Assembly (NCBI GenBank): GCA_015179025.1
Contig: WHUX01000204.1
Span: 1 to 64,000, forward strand
Length of the DNA stretch: 64,000 bases
Direction: 5' to 3'
Source: Terfezia claveryi
Taxonomy: Eukaryota > Ascomycota > Pezizomycetes > Pezizales > Pezizaceae
A program made the position numbers and the translations under genes. The notes under the pieces are model-generated. The model had not been told where the DNA came from and made no database searches. It saw only the letters and a list, made by a program, of their open reading frames with translations. Below are positions 10,851 to 21,924 of this stretch, piece after piece. The stretch's first letter is position 1, and each line of letters begins with the position of its first letter.

Positions 10851-12305
10851 TCGATGTTAAAGGTAGAGGGCAAGACTAGTCTCCATTGTCCTTGTCGGTT
10901 CTTGACATACAAAAATCCGTCTTTTCTTCTATGATCCTTACGATTCACAAAGGTATCATAATAGTTCTTCCAGATAGGACATACTCTCATGCACGATTGA
11001 TATGCGGCTTTCATACCTGTTCCTTGGTCAAGCCAGTGTGTGATGAAGTAGTCCTTGTCGTCTACCCATCCGTCGCTGATGTGCTTCTCTTCAATGAGCT
11101 TGTTGAGGGTCGGTTCGATCCTTGTGTTGAAGTTATTGATGGTGGGTTTCTTCTCCTTGCATGTAGAAGCATTATGTCCTGAGAACTTACAGAAATCACA
11201 ACGCTGTCTGGAGGTCTTGGTATCTTGAATGAAAGAGGGTAGATCTTCGTCAATGGCTACTCGCTTTTTAGAACGAGTAGTGACGGCGGCGGTGTTGATT
11301 GGAATCGCATTACTGCTGCTAGCGGTTGCAGCTGGTTGTTGAGGTGCATTCCATGGTTGTTGTGGGGCAACAGGAGTATTCATGATCTCCTGTTCCATTT
11401 GTCGGTTGGTCATCTGTTCGGTAGGGTTACTGAACTGAATGCTGGGTTGGAGAGTGGGTTGTGTCGGCTTGTTGGCAATCCATCTTTTTGCCCATTCTCC
11501 GATTTCCTGGATAGCTTCTTCACGGCTGAGAGCTGGTGGAGGTGGATAAGCTGGCGTTTGTTGTACTGGTGCTAGTTCCTTTTGAGGCTCATTTGCGGCT
11601 AGGATATGCGCAATACGAGTCGTAAGGAATTCCTTCTCCTTCTTAAGAACTGAGGCTGTCAGGTCACAGTTCAAACTGCCATGTCCGTGGTGGTTGCAGA
11701 TTGCACATGTTTCGATGGTGAACATGCGGTTGTTCATGGCGTGGGAGCTGCCATGAACTGGACAGTAAAAATCACGGCAAAAGGACCAGTGCATCCTTTT
11801 GTGTTGTTGCCAATTGCTATGAGCCAGGTCGATAGCAATTTCTTTCGCTTCTTCAGGAGCAGGGTATTTTGTTGTGTGCTTTCAGAAGATGGAGGCCTAT
11901 ATCTTAGTCCAAGAACTGTTAAGGGTTTGTTCTTGTTTATATTGGGTACACGATCATACCCGCTGAAAACTTCTTCTGGTATAGTAGATAGAGTCTCGTC
12001 GTCTGAGGACTCTTCTTCCTTCATCATGTCATATTCGCTTTCTTCATCCTGGATGCCCTCGAAGTATGGACAGAAGATATGGTGTCCAAGTTCTTCGGCT
12101 CTTCCACGACATTTGTTGAAGTCGCAGTCGACATGCTTGAAATTGATAGCTCCGCGAGAAACCATATTGTTCTGAGTAGGGGTTTCTGGTGAGTGGAAAG
12201 TTCTTAAAGCATTGGTAGAGATGTTGCGGTTGTAGGTATGGTTAGGAGGATCGATGCTGTTGGAAATATAATCGTCCTCGGTGGTGGGAGTGTCCAAGTA
12301 TTTAT
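10850..12305 (-). pseudogene. TE2 pol: zinc-motif region between RNase H and integrase
   Basis: After the RNase H end (DALSRKH, near 12305), about 480 codons precede the integrase zinc region; gypsy elements normally have a short linker here. Visible metal-binding motifs are CDFNKC ... HHIFC (near 12080-12130), CRDFYCPVHGSSH (near 11745-11790), CAICNHHGHGSLNC (near 11670-11715) and CDFCKFSGHNASTC (near 11165-11205). The last two are canonical Cx2Cx4Hx4C knuckles of the gag type. A Pro/Gln-rich linker and a basic stretch (RSKKR) lie between. One frameshift lies near 11870. It may be an extra nucleic-acid-binding module or a captured gag segment. Confidence 0.7.
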
Positions 12306-13963
12306 GCTTTCTTGATAGAGCATCTGCTATCAAATTTTCCTTTCCTACGGTATGCTGTATGTCTGTATCAAATTCCATTAGGTAATCTTGCCATCGCCTC
12401 AATTTTTGACTTGCAGGCATTTGAGTATGGAAGGTTACTAACGGTTTGTGGTCGGTAAGGATAGTGAACTTGTGACCTCTCAATTGTGCTTCAAAAAATT
12501 TTAATGAGTCAATAATGCTAATAATTCTTTTGAAAGGTAGGATAATTGAGTTGTGCTGGATTAAATTTTCTAGAGTGGAAGCATGATGGTCTGATGTGTG
12601 TCAACGGTCCTTGACCTATCCAAGATCCTAGTCCTACATCACTAGCATCACAGACTAAATATTTGGGTTCAGTAGATTCATTATTCCAGGGTTTTAAAAC
12701 ATGTGGGGAATTCACGAGTTCCTTGAGTTTTTCAAATGCTGCATTATGAGTATCTGTCCATTCCCATTTCTTTGTTTCTCCTTGCAGTTCTGACAGGGTG
12801 CTTGCATACGATGCCAAGTCAGGAATAAATCTGCTGAGATAATTAACGATTCCAAGGAATCCTCTAAGATCCTTTTTTCTTGTAGGAGTTGGAAATGTTA
12901 ATATAGTAGTCCTCTTCTTCGGGTCTACATGTAATCCATCTGATGTCAAAACGTGTCCTAAGATTTCCAATCTTGGAGTAAAGAACTGGCATTTGCTTTC
13001 TTTGAGATAAAATTTCTCGTCCTGTAGACGTTGAAGTACTTTCTTCAATAATTCTACATGTTCTTCATACGTTTTAGAGAATATAATAATATCATCAATA
13101 TAGATGATTAAATTTTTATAGACCATGTCCTTAAAATTTCATGCATAACGCGAACCATGGTAGCAGGTGCGTTACGATCCCCTTGTTGCATAACTCTACT
13201 TCTGAAATATCCCATGTGACATAAAAAGGTAGAGTGTTGCTCAGATTCTTCATCGTTCCTGATATTAAAAAATCCGTCGGCTAAGTCGACCTTAGTCCAA
13301 ATGGGATTCTCCGCTACTAGTTCAATGCTTCATTAATATCTGGCAATGGGGTGTGGTCCGGTTGACGGCTAAATTGCGGTCTCGACAGTCATTGACATGT
13401 CGGGCTTCTTCCGGTTTATCTCGTTTAGGGATAGTGAACATGACTACAGCATTTGTGTCATTTTCTACTCTATATATGCGACCTGATGCTTCTTCTTCGA
13501 CTAATTTGTCATGGATTTGTTGTCTAAATCGATGTCCTGAGGGTCGCCATTTTGGTATCCAAGTAGCTCCTGCTTTTGGTTTGATAGAGTGATTAATTTT
13601 TCTTAGTGGAGGTAATTCCCATGGAATTGTCTTGGGAAATAATAAGGGAAACTCCGTTACAGGGTTGAATTGTTTCTGTACCGTAGAAACAGCTGTCACG
13701 AGTTCTCTTTCTGAATCGGTTTCGTCTGCATCACTAATATTTTCCCAATTATCCGGTTCACTATAATCTGTGACTGATTCACAGCTGACCTGTGTATACG
13801 CTGATCTTATACCATTCGCCATAGTTCTAGATCCCTTCCATACACTTAGCTGGAATCGTGGAATGTTTTCCGGTTGGATAGTAACTGGTTCCTGATGGGC
13901 AGGAATTATTGCTCGCACTTTGCTGAGAGCAGGTTCTCCTAGTATCATGTCCCATCCAGTCAA
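11900..13963 (-). pseudogene. TE2 reverse transcriptase and RNase H
   Basis: RT begins in 13322-13963 (fingers region with GRIYRV and IPKRDKPEEAR) and breaks near 13320. It resumes at 12518-13126 with the active-site sequence YIDDIIIFS and the downstream LGFLGIVNYLSRF-type thumb. RNase H follows (CDASDVGLGSWIGQ, then FTILTDHKPLV at 12483 and below) and ends at DALSRKH. Stops and shifts at about 13320, 12515 and 12485 separate the pieces. Confidence 0.87.
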
Positions 13964-14649
13964 ATGAGCTACATAGAACGTTCGTTCTTCTACATAACCT
14001 ATCCAATCAAGTTTGATAGTACAAGCTTTGTCTATCGTTCCTTTGAGCCTTTAATTGCAGTACTTAATGATTTCTTCTCGATACTTCTAGTCGGTATTTT
14101 GTACAGGTGTACAAATTGAGAATTGATTAAGTCTCCTCCCTTCGTTTGGAGATCAATTAAAGCTAGTGCGGGGTGTTCGTTAGCTCTAACGAATACCTTG
14201 CTAAAATCTGGTACCTGTCTTGACAAGGGTTGTTCCTTGATTTTATCCTTGTTGTTTTTATCCTTGGTGGCTATCGGCATAGCTAAATCTTGTGCGGCTG
14301 TACGCATGGGTACCTTATTTTTTCGTTTCCTACAGTCCTTGTAGGAGTGTCCAGGGTTCCAACACCATAGACATTTCTTGTCTTTAATTAATTGCATCTT
14401 CGTCTTCTGATCCAATTTTTTTGTGATGGTGTCCCAATCTGAGTCCTTCCGATTTTCTGTGTTGGGTTTGGTGTTGGGATTGCTGCTAGGATTAAATCCT
14501 GTTTTTTGTCGTTGATTCTGGTCCCTGCGTGGACCGTGACTTCGATTTTCATTCCGAGGGTGTTGTCGTCGGGATGTATTTGTTGTGGATGGTGGGGCAA
14601 TATCTTTCTTGGAAGCTTCATATGACTCGCTTGATGTACAGCTGATCAT
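13964..14649 (-). pseudogene. TE2 gag C-terminus with zinc knuckle, and protease-like region
   Basis: A basic, Asn/Arg-rich stretch is followed by a canonical knuckle CLWCWNPGHSYKDC (near 14330-14375) that would bind element RNA. Downstream the sequence has the hydrophobic lead-in to an aspartic protease (ALALID), but the expected D[ST]GA is replaced by DLQTKGGDLI. The frame stops at 14032. The frame of the N-terminal gag part ends at 14618 and overlaps this one, so at least one base was lost or gained around 14610-14630. Confidence 0.75.
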
Positions 14650-16077
14650 ATGACCATTCTTCTTTGATTAAAGGAATTAATGTAGCTGACATATATGGCG
14701 GCAGGTGATTAAGAAACTTTCTTCTTTTTACTTCCTGCGATATTGATTGTTTGCCATCCTTGTCAATCAATTTGATTTGCATTTCAGTAAGCCAGTTGGC
14801 AAACTGTTTGATTCCCATGTGACGTCCGTCCTTGTATGGTGTGGCTGTCTCCCATCGTTTCCACAAAATGTCCTTACTAGTAGAGGGTATCAGAAAATCC
14901 CTTAGCGCTAGTATGAATCCAAAGAATGTCGCATTCTTTCCTTTTTCTCTTAGGAATTGATTATAAGTAGTAAGCGCACTCCCTTCCATTCTGAATCCAA
15001 CAATTTCTAGAGCTGAAGCGCCTTCTAAATCTATTCTTTTGAGAACAAACCAACGTTGCATTGCTGTGGCCCAAGAGTCAAAATATTGTGAGTCTTGCCA
15101 TTTTTTGTCTTCTCCTCTTAATTTTTCTGGCATATCAATCTTTATTCCTTTTAAAGCATTCGTTGCTTTATGGTTACCCGTTGTAACCATTCCTGTTGTA
15201 GATTCCCATTGCTGGTGTTCAACTGATTTTCCTCGTTTGGGTTTTCTTTTAAGAGTTTGACTTGCAACTGACGATGCCTTATCAGAGTCCGAGCTATCAT
15301 CTCCGCTATCATCGGGGTCTCGTCCTCCTCCTTGTGTTTTCTGCTGCTGTTGGTCTAGTCCTGTATCTAGATCATCATCGTCTTCTGGTAATTCTATATC
15401 TTCTGGTGGTTGGTCTTTGTCGTCTGGTTCTTTGGCTGACCCAGTCCTCCTTTCTGGTGTCTCAGGTGCTCGACCTTTGCCTTTCGATTGATCTTTTGGT
15501 GTTCTCAGGAACGCTCCTGGAAGTTCTTTGCTAGGATTGAAAAAATCCTCCGCGGTATGTGCTGATTCTTCTAGATGAGTGCCGCTCATCATGAATGCCA
15601 TTATTTCTTCCCAGTTATTTATTACCCAATTCGGTTTCCTTAAAAGTGGTACAACAGGTTTCCTTAATTCTTTACTTAAAAATGCGTTCATTTCTAAGTC
15701 TTCTTCTTTGAATGGGTAAGGTGTTAGCCATAAGTAGTGTTTTGCTACGGCTTCCATTAAGAGTCGAGTATCATCAGGATGATACTGTTGGGCATGTCCT
15801 ATTGAGCGAGTATATTTCAAAATCTCCTCAATTGTTGGAAGATGTCTGTCCCAAAATTCTTCTGGTGCGAGAGGTAAAGCCATACTAAAATATAGTTTGG
15901 TTCCTGCTCCACCTGGTTCTCCTAATTCTATATCCATGGGCAGATTTATTTCCCCTTCTGTGTTAGGAACTATAAATCTGGTCTTTCTGGGAGTTTCTTC
16001 TACTAATTTCTTAATATCTTCGGTAACATAGTTAACCGTCTCGACCTCTTAGTCTTCTTACTAAGTTCAGACGCCAT
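14618..16077 (-). pseudogene. TE2 gag N-terminal part
   Basis: The likely start is the ATG at 16077 (MASELSKK). After about ten codons a one-base shift leads into the long open frame, which is coding-like from about 16045 and has an internal Met at 15937. The protein has an acidic, low-complexity middle (runs of Glu, Asp and Gln) and a gag capsid-like region (LRGEDKKWQDSQYFDSW, then LRDFLIP and WLTEMQ). Length and order fit a Ty3/gypsy gag. Only 1 bp separates its start codon from the start codon of an ORF running the opposite way. Confidence 0.8.
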
Positions 16078-16078
16078 T

Positions 16079-16681
16079 ATGTCTGATTTCGTCGTCTGTC
16101 CGCAACCAAATGCAGCTGGTTATGCGATACGATCGTCGAGTTACTTTTCTTCTTTGGCACCTTTCTGTGCTGATGGTGTGGTGGCTGATGATCCTTATGA
16201 TCTCCGTTCGACTGACGGTTCTGTTGGCTCAGTGGCTCACGAGGCTGGTGAGGCTGGATGTCAGGATCCTGATGTTTCTTATGGTCCTGGTTTTTCTTCG
16301 TCTACTGGTCTAGAATCTAGTTCTAGTTCTTCCGGCAAGAGTGTCACGTTTTCTGATTGGTGTGTTGAGGTAGACGTTGGGGGCGCAGAGGTATTGGTAG
16401 AGATGTCTGGGCCTAAGGAAGGTTCTGATGGAGGTAATTCTTTTCTGGAGGAAATGGCTGCAGTGGAGGCAGCGAGATTTGAGCCTTGGGATTGTGACGC
16501 TTGGTTGTTTAGACCAATTATTCCTGGGACCTGGGGGGCCGGTTTTTCAATGGTGTACTGGATTTACAGGTACAGATGTAATGGCGGTTGCCAGGAGTGC
16601 AAGATGAGTTGTCGATCTTATTGGGAAAAGTGTTGTGAACGAGGGTGGGATTGTTTAATGTGGGATACCACTGCCCGTTAG
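16079..16681 (+). CDS. Antisense 200-codon ORF inside TE2, between gag and 5' LTR
   Basis: An uninterrupted ATG-to-TAG frame runs opposite to all other TE2 genes. The predicted protein is acidic and Ser/Gly-rich in its first half, then has a hydrophobic/aromatic stretch (MVYWIYRY). It ends in a Cys-rich tail with the spacing C-x3-C-x2-C-x3-C-x6-CC-x5-C, suggesting a small metal-binding fold. No signal peptide is evident. No comparable frame exists on the opposite strand, so it is not a shadow of gag. It is the only undamaged long frame in TE2. The function is unknown. It could be a captured gene, or an antisense regulator like those known in some other LTR elements. It may also be chance. Confidence 0.55.
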   Translation: MSDFVVCPQPNAAGYAIRSSSYFSSLAPFCADGVVADDPYDLRSTDGSVGSVAHEAGEAGCQDPDVSYGPGFSSSTGLESSSSSSGKSVTFSDWCVEVDVGGAEVLVEMSGPKEGSDGGNSFLEEMAAVEAARFEPWDCDAWLFRPIIPGTWGAGFSMVYWIYRYRCNGGCQECKMSCRSYWEKCCERGWDCLMWDTTAR

Positions 16682-16909
16682 AGCTCTGCTTAGCTTGCTT
16701 CTAAGTCTTTTGTTGATGTACTGCAGTTGAGAGTCTGATGTCTCGTTTGTTGGATTTTTTGTTGGCTAGCTAGTTGAATAACGATATCGATTTTATATGT
16801 GCACTTGGGTGTCGAATTGTATACACTTGCGTGAGTGTAATAAAGGTATCCGAAGGTTGATCAGGCCTTGGATTTAAGAGTAAAGATTAGGTAAGTAAGT
16901 TAAAAAAAA
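16682..16909. other. TE2 untranslated leader
   Basis: About 230 bp between the antisense ORF and the 5' LTR. It should hold the primer-binding site next to 16909, but I cannot match it confidently to a tRNA. The first bases inside the LTR in element orientation are a run of T, which is unlike a typical TGG-starting primer site. Confidence 0.4.
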
Positions 16910-17623
16910 TGTAATGAATGGTACTAGACAGTATTCATTCGGTACCGTTTATACAATCTATATCCGTAGGCACGGACGTTTGTGTATTTCGGTTCTGCTG
17001 AGGTAAGACCTCAGAAGGGTAGGGAGATTACTATGTGGACGTTCCCGAGGGAACAGTAATTAACTGGTGTAATCTATCTTATATGATTTGTGCTATCTAA
17101 GCTATATGATCTTGATCTGATCGGAATATAGGCTTGCTTGCTCTGAAGGCTTGCTTGGTTGCTTCTTTTCTTTCTGTGGATTCCAGAGGGAATCCAGCGG
17201 CCTATTTATACTCCTCTGAGATCTGATGACTAAGGAAATAAATACAATAAAGGGTGGCACACCAGAAGGTGGTGCGCTGTACAAAAGGGGTCATGTGGCC
17301 ATGGTAATGAGTCACACGCCTTAAACGATGGTCATGTGGCCATGTAATGAGTCACACGCCTAAACGATGTCATGTGGCCATAGTAATGAGTCACACGCCT
17401 TAAACAGAGGTCACCGGCCATAATGAGGGTGTCTTCATATGGCAAGTGCCATGGAACTTCCCATGGCAGATTCCGCGTGCTATGGACGCTTATAAAGCAA
17501 TAGGAGGTGGTAGAAGGCTAGTCTTTCAACCGAGAGGCTTAGTTACATAACATAGTAGTAATATAGGAAATACAAAAGTATATAATCAATTATATAAGCA
17601 ATGAGATAACGTTCTCTATTACA
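16910..17623 (-). repeat. TE2 5' LTR
   Basis: 714-bp LTR with the same ends and the same internal 40-bp repeat array (17288-17415) as the other copy, with a few indels in the array. It is bounded by CTAAA at 17624-17628. Confidence 0.93.
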
Positions 17624-18020
17624 CTAAATAAGATCTTGGTGTTGTTCTCAATGCAAATGTGGCTGTTGTTTAAGTAGATACGGTACGTAGATTAGGAATG
17701 ATGATTCACTATGACTATGATGGGGTACATCGGGTCTTTTATATACTACATGGGCAAAGGCCTTCGTTTGAGCTTTAAAATCATGACCGTTTGAGGTCAA
17801 ACTTCAAAACATATAGAAAGTAATGCATGTGCTGGGTCATGTCTGAACCCGATGGCACTAGCCCACTCCAGGACAAGCTTAGTCTACAAGCATACTAGGG
17901 TAGTATATACAACACGGCAATATGCATATGGGAACAACCTTAAGTTTGCTTCGAATATTAATAAATTCCGAGATTACTACACTAATGTTGTACATATAGC
18001 TTTATTAATACTTATTTTGT

Positions 18021-18115
18021 ATAATGAGTTATGGTGTAGTGGTTAGGGATCGAGTTGATATTGAGCTTATCTAGGTGACTAGCAAGACACGGGTTCGATT
18101 CTTCTTCGTTTTTTA
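18021..18115 (+). ncRNA. tRNA-like Pol III unit (decayed tRNA or SINE head)
   Basis: A TGGTGTAGTGGTTAG block resembles the tRNA D-arm/A box. GGGTTCGATTC resembles the T-arm/B box about 50 bp downstream, and a run of six T follows as a Pol III stop. The T-stem and acceptor stem do not pair properly and no clean anticodon arm forms, so this is not a working tRNA. It sits just upstream of the Plavaka element. A tRNA-derived SINE head or a tRNA pseudogene fits best. Confidence 0.45.
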
Positions 18116-18267
18116 CTTTTTAATTTTTATTGGTTCGCCAAGGAACTCATAACTTAGACAGTCGTCCGACTGCACCAGGCAAACTCCCGACGAGCTTAGC
18201 AAAATCCCTATCGCTTTTTACCCACTCACCAATTGCGAAACCACCCCACAGATACCCAACTTCTAAA

Positions 18268-18889
18268 ATGAACAGCAACAAAACCCATTGTCCCTGGTGC
18301 AATAGTATGTATGCTTCTTGGGGAGTATATACTAATCACATCGAGAACAAACATCCAGACAAACATGAAACATTCACCCCTCGTACGTCTCGGCAAAACG
18401 ATGTTCCGCAGGATACAGAGGCCTACATAGAACAATCAGGCCCCATATTGACCCACAAAGGTGAAGCTTTTCCTCGAGGCATTTCAGGTATTGATCATGC
18501 TGATGCTAGATGGTGAAGGTTCTGGTGGAAGGATTTCAGATAATGATGAAGATGAGGATAACTTTGGTCAAGATATTGATGGGGATGACCTTGGCCGAAT
18601 ACAACAACTCTATGGAGATTTTCAGCCCATGAAACATGATGATATTGATGATCCGGCAAATGACTCGGACACAGAACCAATTCAGGAATCCACCAATTCC
18701 CCCCCGACGCCAAAGCATATAAAACTGACCAGATTCGGCAGTTGCCAGCTGGATATCAAGCTGGCCAACCACTCCGAGATTTTCCATTCTCGGCGCAGTG
18801 ATCACCGGGATACAATCATCTTCATCCCTTCTATAATGCCCATGATTTCAAGCTGGCCCGGTTTTTTACTTTCAGCAAGGTGCCCCTAA
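18268..18889 (+). pseudogene. Plavaka transposase, N-terminal zinc finger and acidic region
   Basis: This opens with a C-x2-C-x12-H-x4-H finger followed by HPDKH, the usual beginning of these proteins. An acidic stretch (NDEDEDNFG) follows in a second frame. The frame changes near 18500 and is lost before 18900. Confidence 0.7.
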
Positions 18890-19508
18890 CTAAGATTGAT
18901 GATTTTTTTTAGGAGAACATCTTGCCAGGGTCACCCGCCGACCCCCCGACGTCTGGTGTCTCCTTTAAATCGGGGCACACATTCATCAGACAAACCGACA
19001 AAATGGTTACTGATCCTGGGTGGGCAACAGGATCGGTTCAATATGCTGAGCATCCCAAGGCCGATTTCTACTATCGCAACATAATAGATTGTATCAAATA
19101 TCTATTGCGGCAGCGAGCCTTTGTGAAACATATGCTCTAGGAACCGGTAAAGTTGTTCAACTCGGATAATGAGAGAATATATTCCGAGCTGAATACAGGA
19201 TCATGGTGGTGGGATCAACAGGTATGCACCCTAATTAAATTACCCTACTATGGCTGCTTGCTTATGTCTTCCAGAAGCAAGTTCCCATCGGGTGTATGGT
19301 GGTCCCGGTCCTGTTGGCGTCGGATCAAACCCATCTCACCAACTTCTCTGGGGACAAGAAGTTATGGCCACTGTATATGAGTATTGGGAATATCAAATCC
19401 ACCATTCGCAATAAACCGACCATGAATGCGTGAATTCCTATTGCCCTACTCCCGATCCCCCCGAAACACCTTGATAGAATTCTCGGGCACCCTGTCGAGG
19501 CTCAGGAA

Positions 19509-19949
19509 TTGGACACCCTCCAGGTTACGCATGGGATCCTGAGTTCCATACTCAGTCCCCTGGCCGACGCAAAAATTCAGCAAGGGACTGAGATGGTATG
19601 TTGTGATGAAAAGGTACGCAACTGTGTGCCTAGGCTATCTGCCTGGTTGGCAGACCACATGGAGAATGTCATGATCCATGGCATTCTTTCTAACAGATGC
19701 CCGGTCTGCATTGCCCCTCCCAACAAATTTGGGGATCTTCCGGACACACCATACGATACACGGCAACACTCCCAGTATGCCACTGCATACCACAAATCCA
19801 ACCTGCACGTGCTTGAATCCGACGGTGTTAAGAGGATCAACAATGCCCTTTGGCATCTCCCTAACCTTGAACCTCATACTCTTTTTCGCGGGGATACCTT
19901 GCACACACTTCTTCTGGGGATGCTTACCCACCTAATGAAGTGGATCTAG
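19509..19949 (+). pseudogene. Plavaka transposase, central catalytic region
   Basis: The 146-codon segment carries the conserved block ending GDTLHTLLLGMLTHLMKWI, preceded by the CPVC ... PNKFGDL motif of the transposase. A TAG at 19947 replaces a coding triplet. The next segment (19980-20258) follows in frame order with IETRHRASCHKAI, and the one after that at 20262-20834. Confidence 0.75.
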
Positions 19950-20261
19950 GAATTCCTGGATCACGTCAGACGTCTTACGGTGTTCGATCACATATGGTCT
20001 CGATTACCACCCTTCCCGAAGTTTACTAGGCCAAACAAGGCGTCCCGTTCCGTCACCCAATGGCAGGGTAAGGAAATGCGCAATCTACTACGGGTACTTC
20101 TGGTAGTGTTCACAGCTGCACTCACTAGGAGATCAAACGTCCCTGCAATTGAAACCCGACATAGAGCATCTTGCCACAAGGCAATACTCTGTGTTCGGTA
20201 TTTAACGGACTTCATTCTTATTGTACAATACAAGGTGCATACTCCGGGAACAATCTAATCA

Positions 20262-20834
20262 ATGAGGGATTACCTCGAGGACTTTCATAAGCACAAAGAG
20301 GTGTTCCTCCGTTTTCGTGCAACAAAGTCCACTAAGGCGGCAGTAAAGGTAGCATCGAAGGACCTCCGCGTAGAACATCACTGCCTACTGGTGTCGGATG
20401 AATTACGTCCCGCTACACCCTCTAAACAACGCAAGCTCCAGCAGGAGTTGCAACTAGAGACTGAGGAATTGGTGAACGAGACCCTTACCAGTAGTGCACA
20501 CTACAACTTTCTAAAGATGCATTTAATATCGCATTTCGTGGAACAAATAGCCAAATACGGATCTCTCCCGCAATATTCAACAGAGATCTGTGAGGCTTCA
20601 CATAAGCCTCTCAGAGATGCATACTGTCGCAGTAACCACATCAATGCATTGCCACAAATCCTTCGGTCTTATACGCGGGCACACCATTTCGCCATGCGGG
20701 AAAGAAATCTTGTACAATGGATCTCTGATCTTTCCCACATGCCCGACGAAATAAGGAGCATTATTCATCCGACGCACAAGAGTTTACATCTCTCTAGTGA
20801 CGCTGCTCCTGAGCTGACCAGATGTAAGTTGTAA
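20262..20834 (+). pseudogene. Plavaka transposase, C-terminal catalytic region
   Basis: 190 codons including LISHFVEQIAKYG and STEICEASHKPLRDAY, where the Glu in EICE is a candidate metal ligand by comparison with the family. It is the best preserved part of the element and ends in a TAA at 20834. The downstream remnants at 20926-21141 and 21216-21390 are the end of the same protein. Confidence 0.75.
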
Positions 20835-21656
20835 GGACTGCTAACTACAACAGATATATATAATCTAGAAACATTAGAGAAACTCTACCAGCTACTGGAC
20901 GTCAGAGCACTAACAATGACCTATCTTGCATGCAATCATTACGCCCAGTCCTCCAACCTCGAAACCGACGTCACACGTCTACAGGACGCCCCGTTGGAGG
21001 CATTTCATACTCTCCAAGTTGTGGTTCCAACATTCAATGGTAATGGATACATGCTTCACCATGTATGATGCACTGGAGGTAAGTTATTCCGCAACCAAGA
21101 TGAAAGGCATGACTGGGTGTTTGTCCGACGTCGCAAATTAGCACAGGAGAAGGTCCCTAGTGGACTTGATGGCAGGGTTCCTGCCAAACTAAATACTTTG
21201 TTCAAACTGTGAGACATGGCAGCCAAAGATATGTACCACCTTGCTCATGTTTCACTAATGACAATAGTGGGATCATCAACGCCCGATGGTCCAGAGGGCA
21301 TAGTGCGCGTCGGATTGCCGTCGAAGAATCATGTGATAAGAATTGCGGATATAGAGGGCATGGCTTACCTAGTCCCGATCCATGATGGGAGCTTTATATT
21401 ATTAACAACTGCATTGATCTACATATATGGAATGATATTCATGATGGTCACTAGATTACATATAGCTAGCAGAACAATAAATGAAAATATAGCTAGCAGA
21501 TCAATAAAAGAATTTGAATAGAATATATATGGAGTATTCCGCAGTCCAAGGGTTTGAGGATGTACACATACGGACATCTAGGAAGTTATAGAGTCAGTCT
21601 CATTAAATTGCATGCAAGTAATTTATACTAGACAGCACTGAAATCACAAATGGCGT

Positions 21657-21825
21657 CAGGTTTGTCATGCGAGGCAGCAGGTGCGCTGCTGGTATCCGGA
21701 TTGTGTTGCGAGGCAGCGGGAGTGCTGCTGGCGTCCGGATTGTGTCACGAGGTAGCGGGTGCGCTGCTGGCGTCCGGATTGTATCGCGAGGCAGTGGGTG
21801 CGCTGCTGGCATCCTGATTGTGTTG
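21657..21825. repeat. 39-bp minisatellite, about four copies
   Basis: Units of 39 bp have the core GCGAGGCAGCGGG and GTGCTGCTGGCGTCCGGA. Because 39 is a multiple of three, both strands stay open and translate into 13-residue repeats. I treat those frames as artefacts of the array. Confidence 0.8.
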
Positions 21826-21924
21826 CAATGCAACCAGGCGTCCAGACGCACAGGACGCACAGGACGCACTCGCCTGACCTCTCATGTCCGGACGCTGGGC
21901 CGTGCGTCCAGATGCCACTTTTTT

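Larger units (their letters stand above)
8582..17623 (-). mobile_element. TE2: full-length Ty3/gypsy element with enlarged pol
   Basis: LTRs of 720 bp (8582-9301) and 714 bp (16910-17623) carry perfect TGTAATG...CATTACA ends. The 5-bp duplication CTAAA lies at 8577-8581 and 17624-17628. Coding is on the minus strand: gag, zinc knuckle/protease, RT, RNase H, a long zinc-motif region, then integrase and chromodomain. A purine tract (GTGGGGAAG, minus strand) abuts the 3' LTR at 9302. The LTRs are about 97 percent alike by eye. Many frameshifts and stops make this copy inactive. The element inserted 115 bp upstream of the start of the older broken gene. Confidence 0.95.
18180..21400 (+). mobile_element. 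Decayed Plavaka-type DNA transposon
   Basis: A single transposase gene can be followed through many frames. It starts near ATG 18268 with a C2H2 finger (CPWCNS ... HIENKH). It continues through an acidic segment, then the region with VVPVLLASDQTHLTNFSGDKK and IGNIK (about 19290-19400, after a probable intron at 19222-19275). Next comes a Cys motif CPVCIAPP (19700) and LISHFVEQIAKYGSLPQYSTEICE (20525-20600). A C-terminal part has FVRRRKLA and RVGLP ... IRIADIEGMA (21110-21370). This order matches Plavaka transposases of fungi (related to KDZ/CACTA). At least six stops or shifts make it a fossil. I could not define its terminal repeats. Confidence 0.82.
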
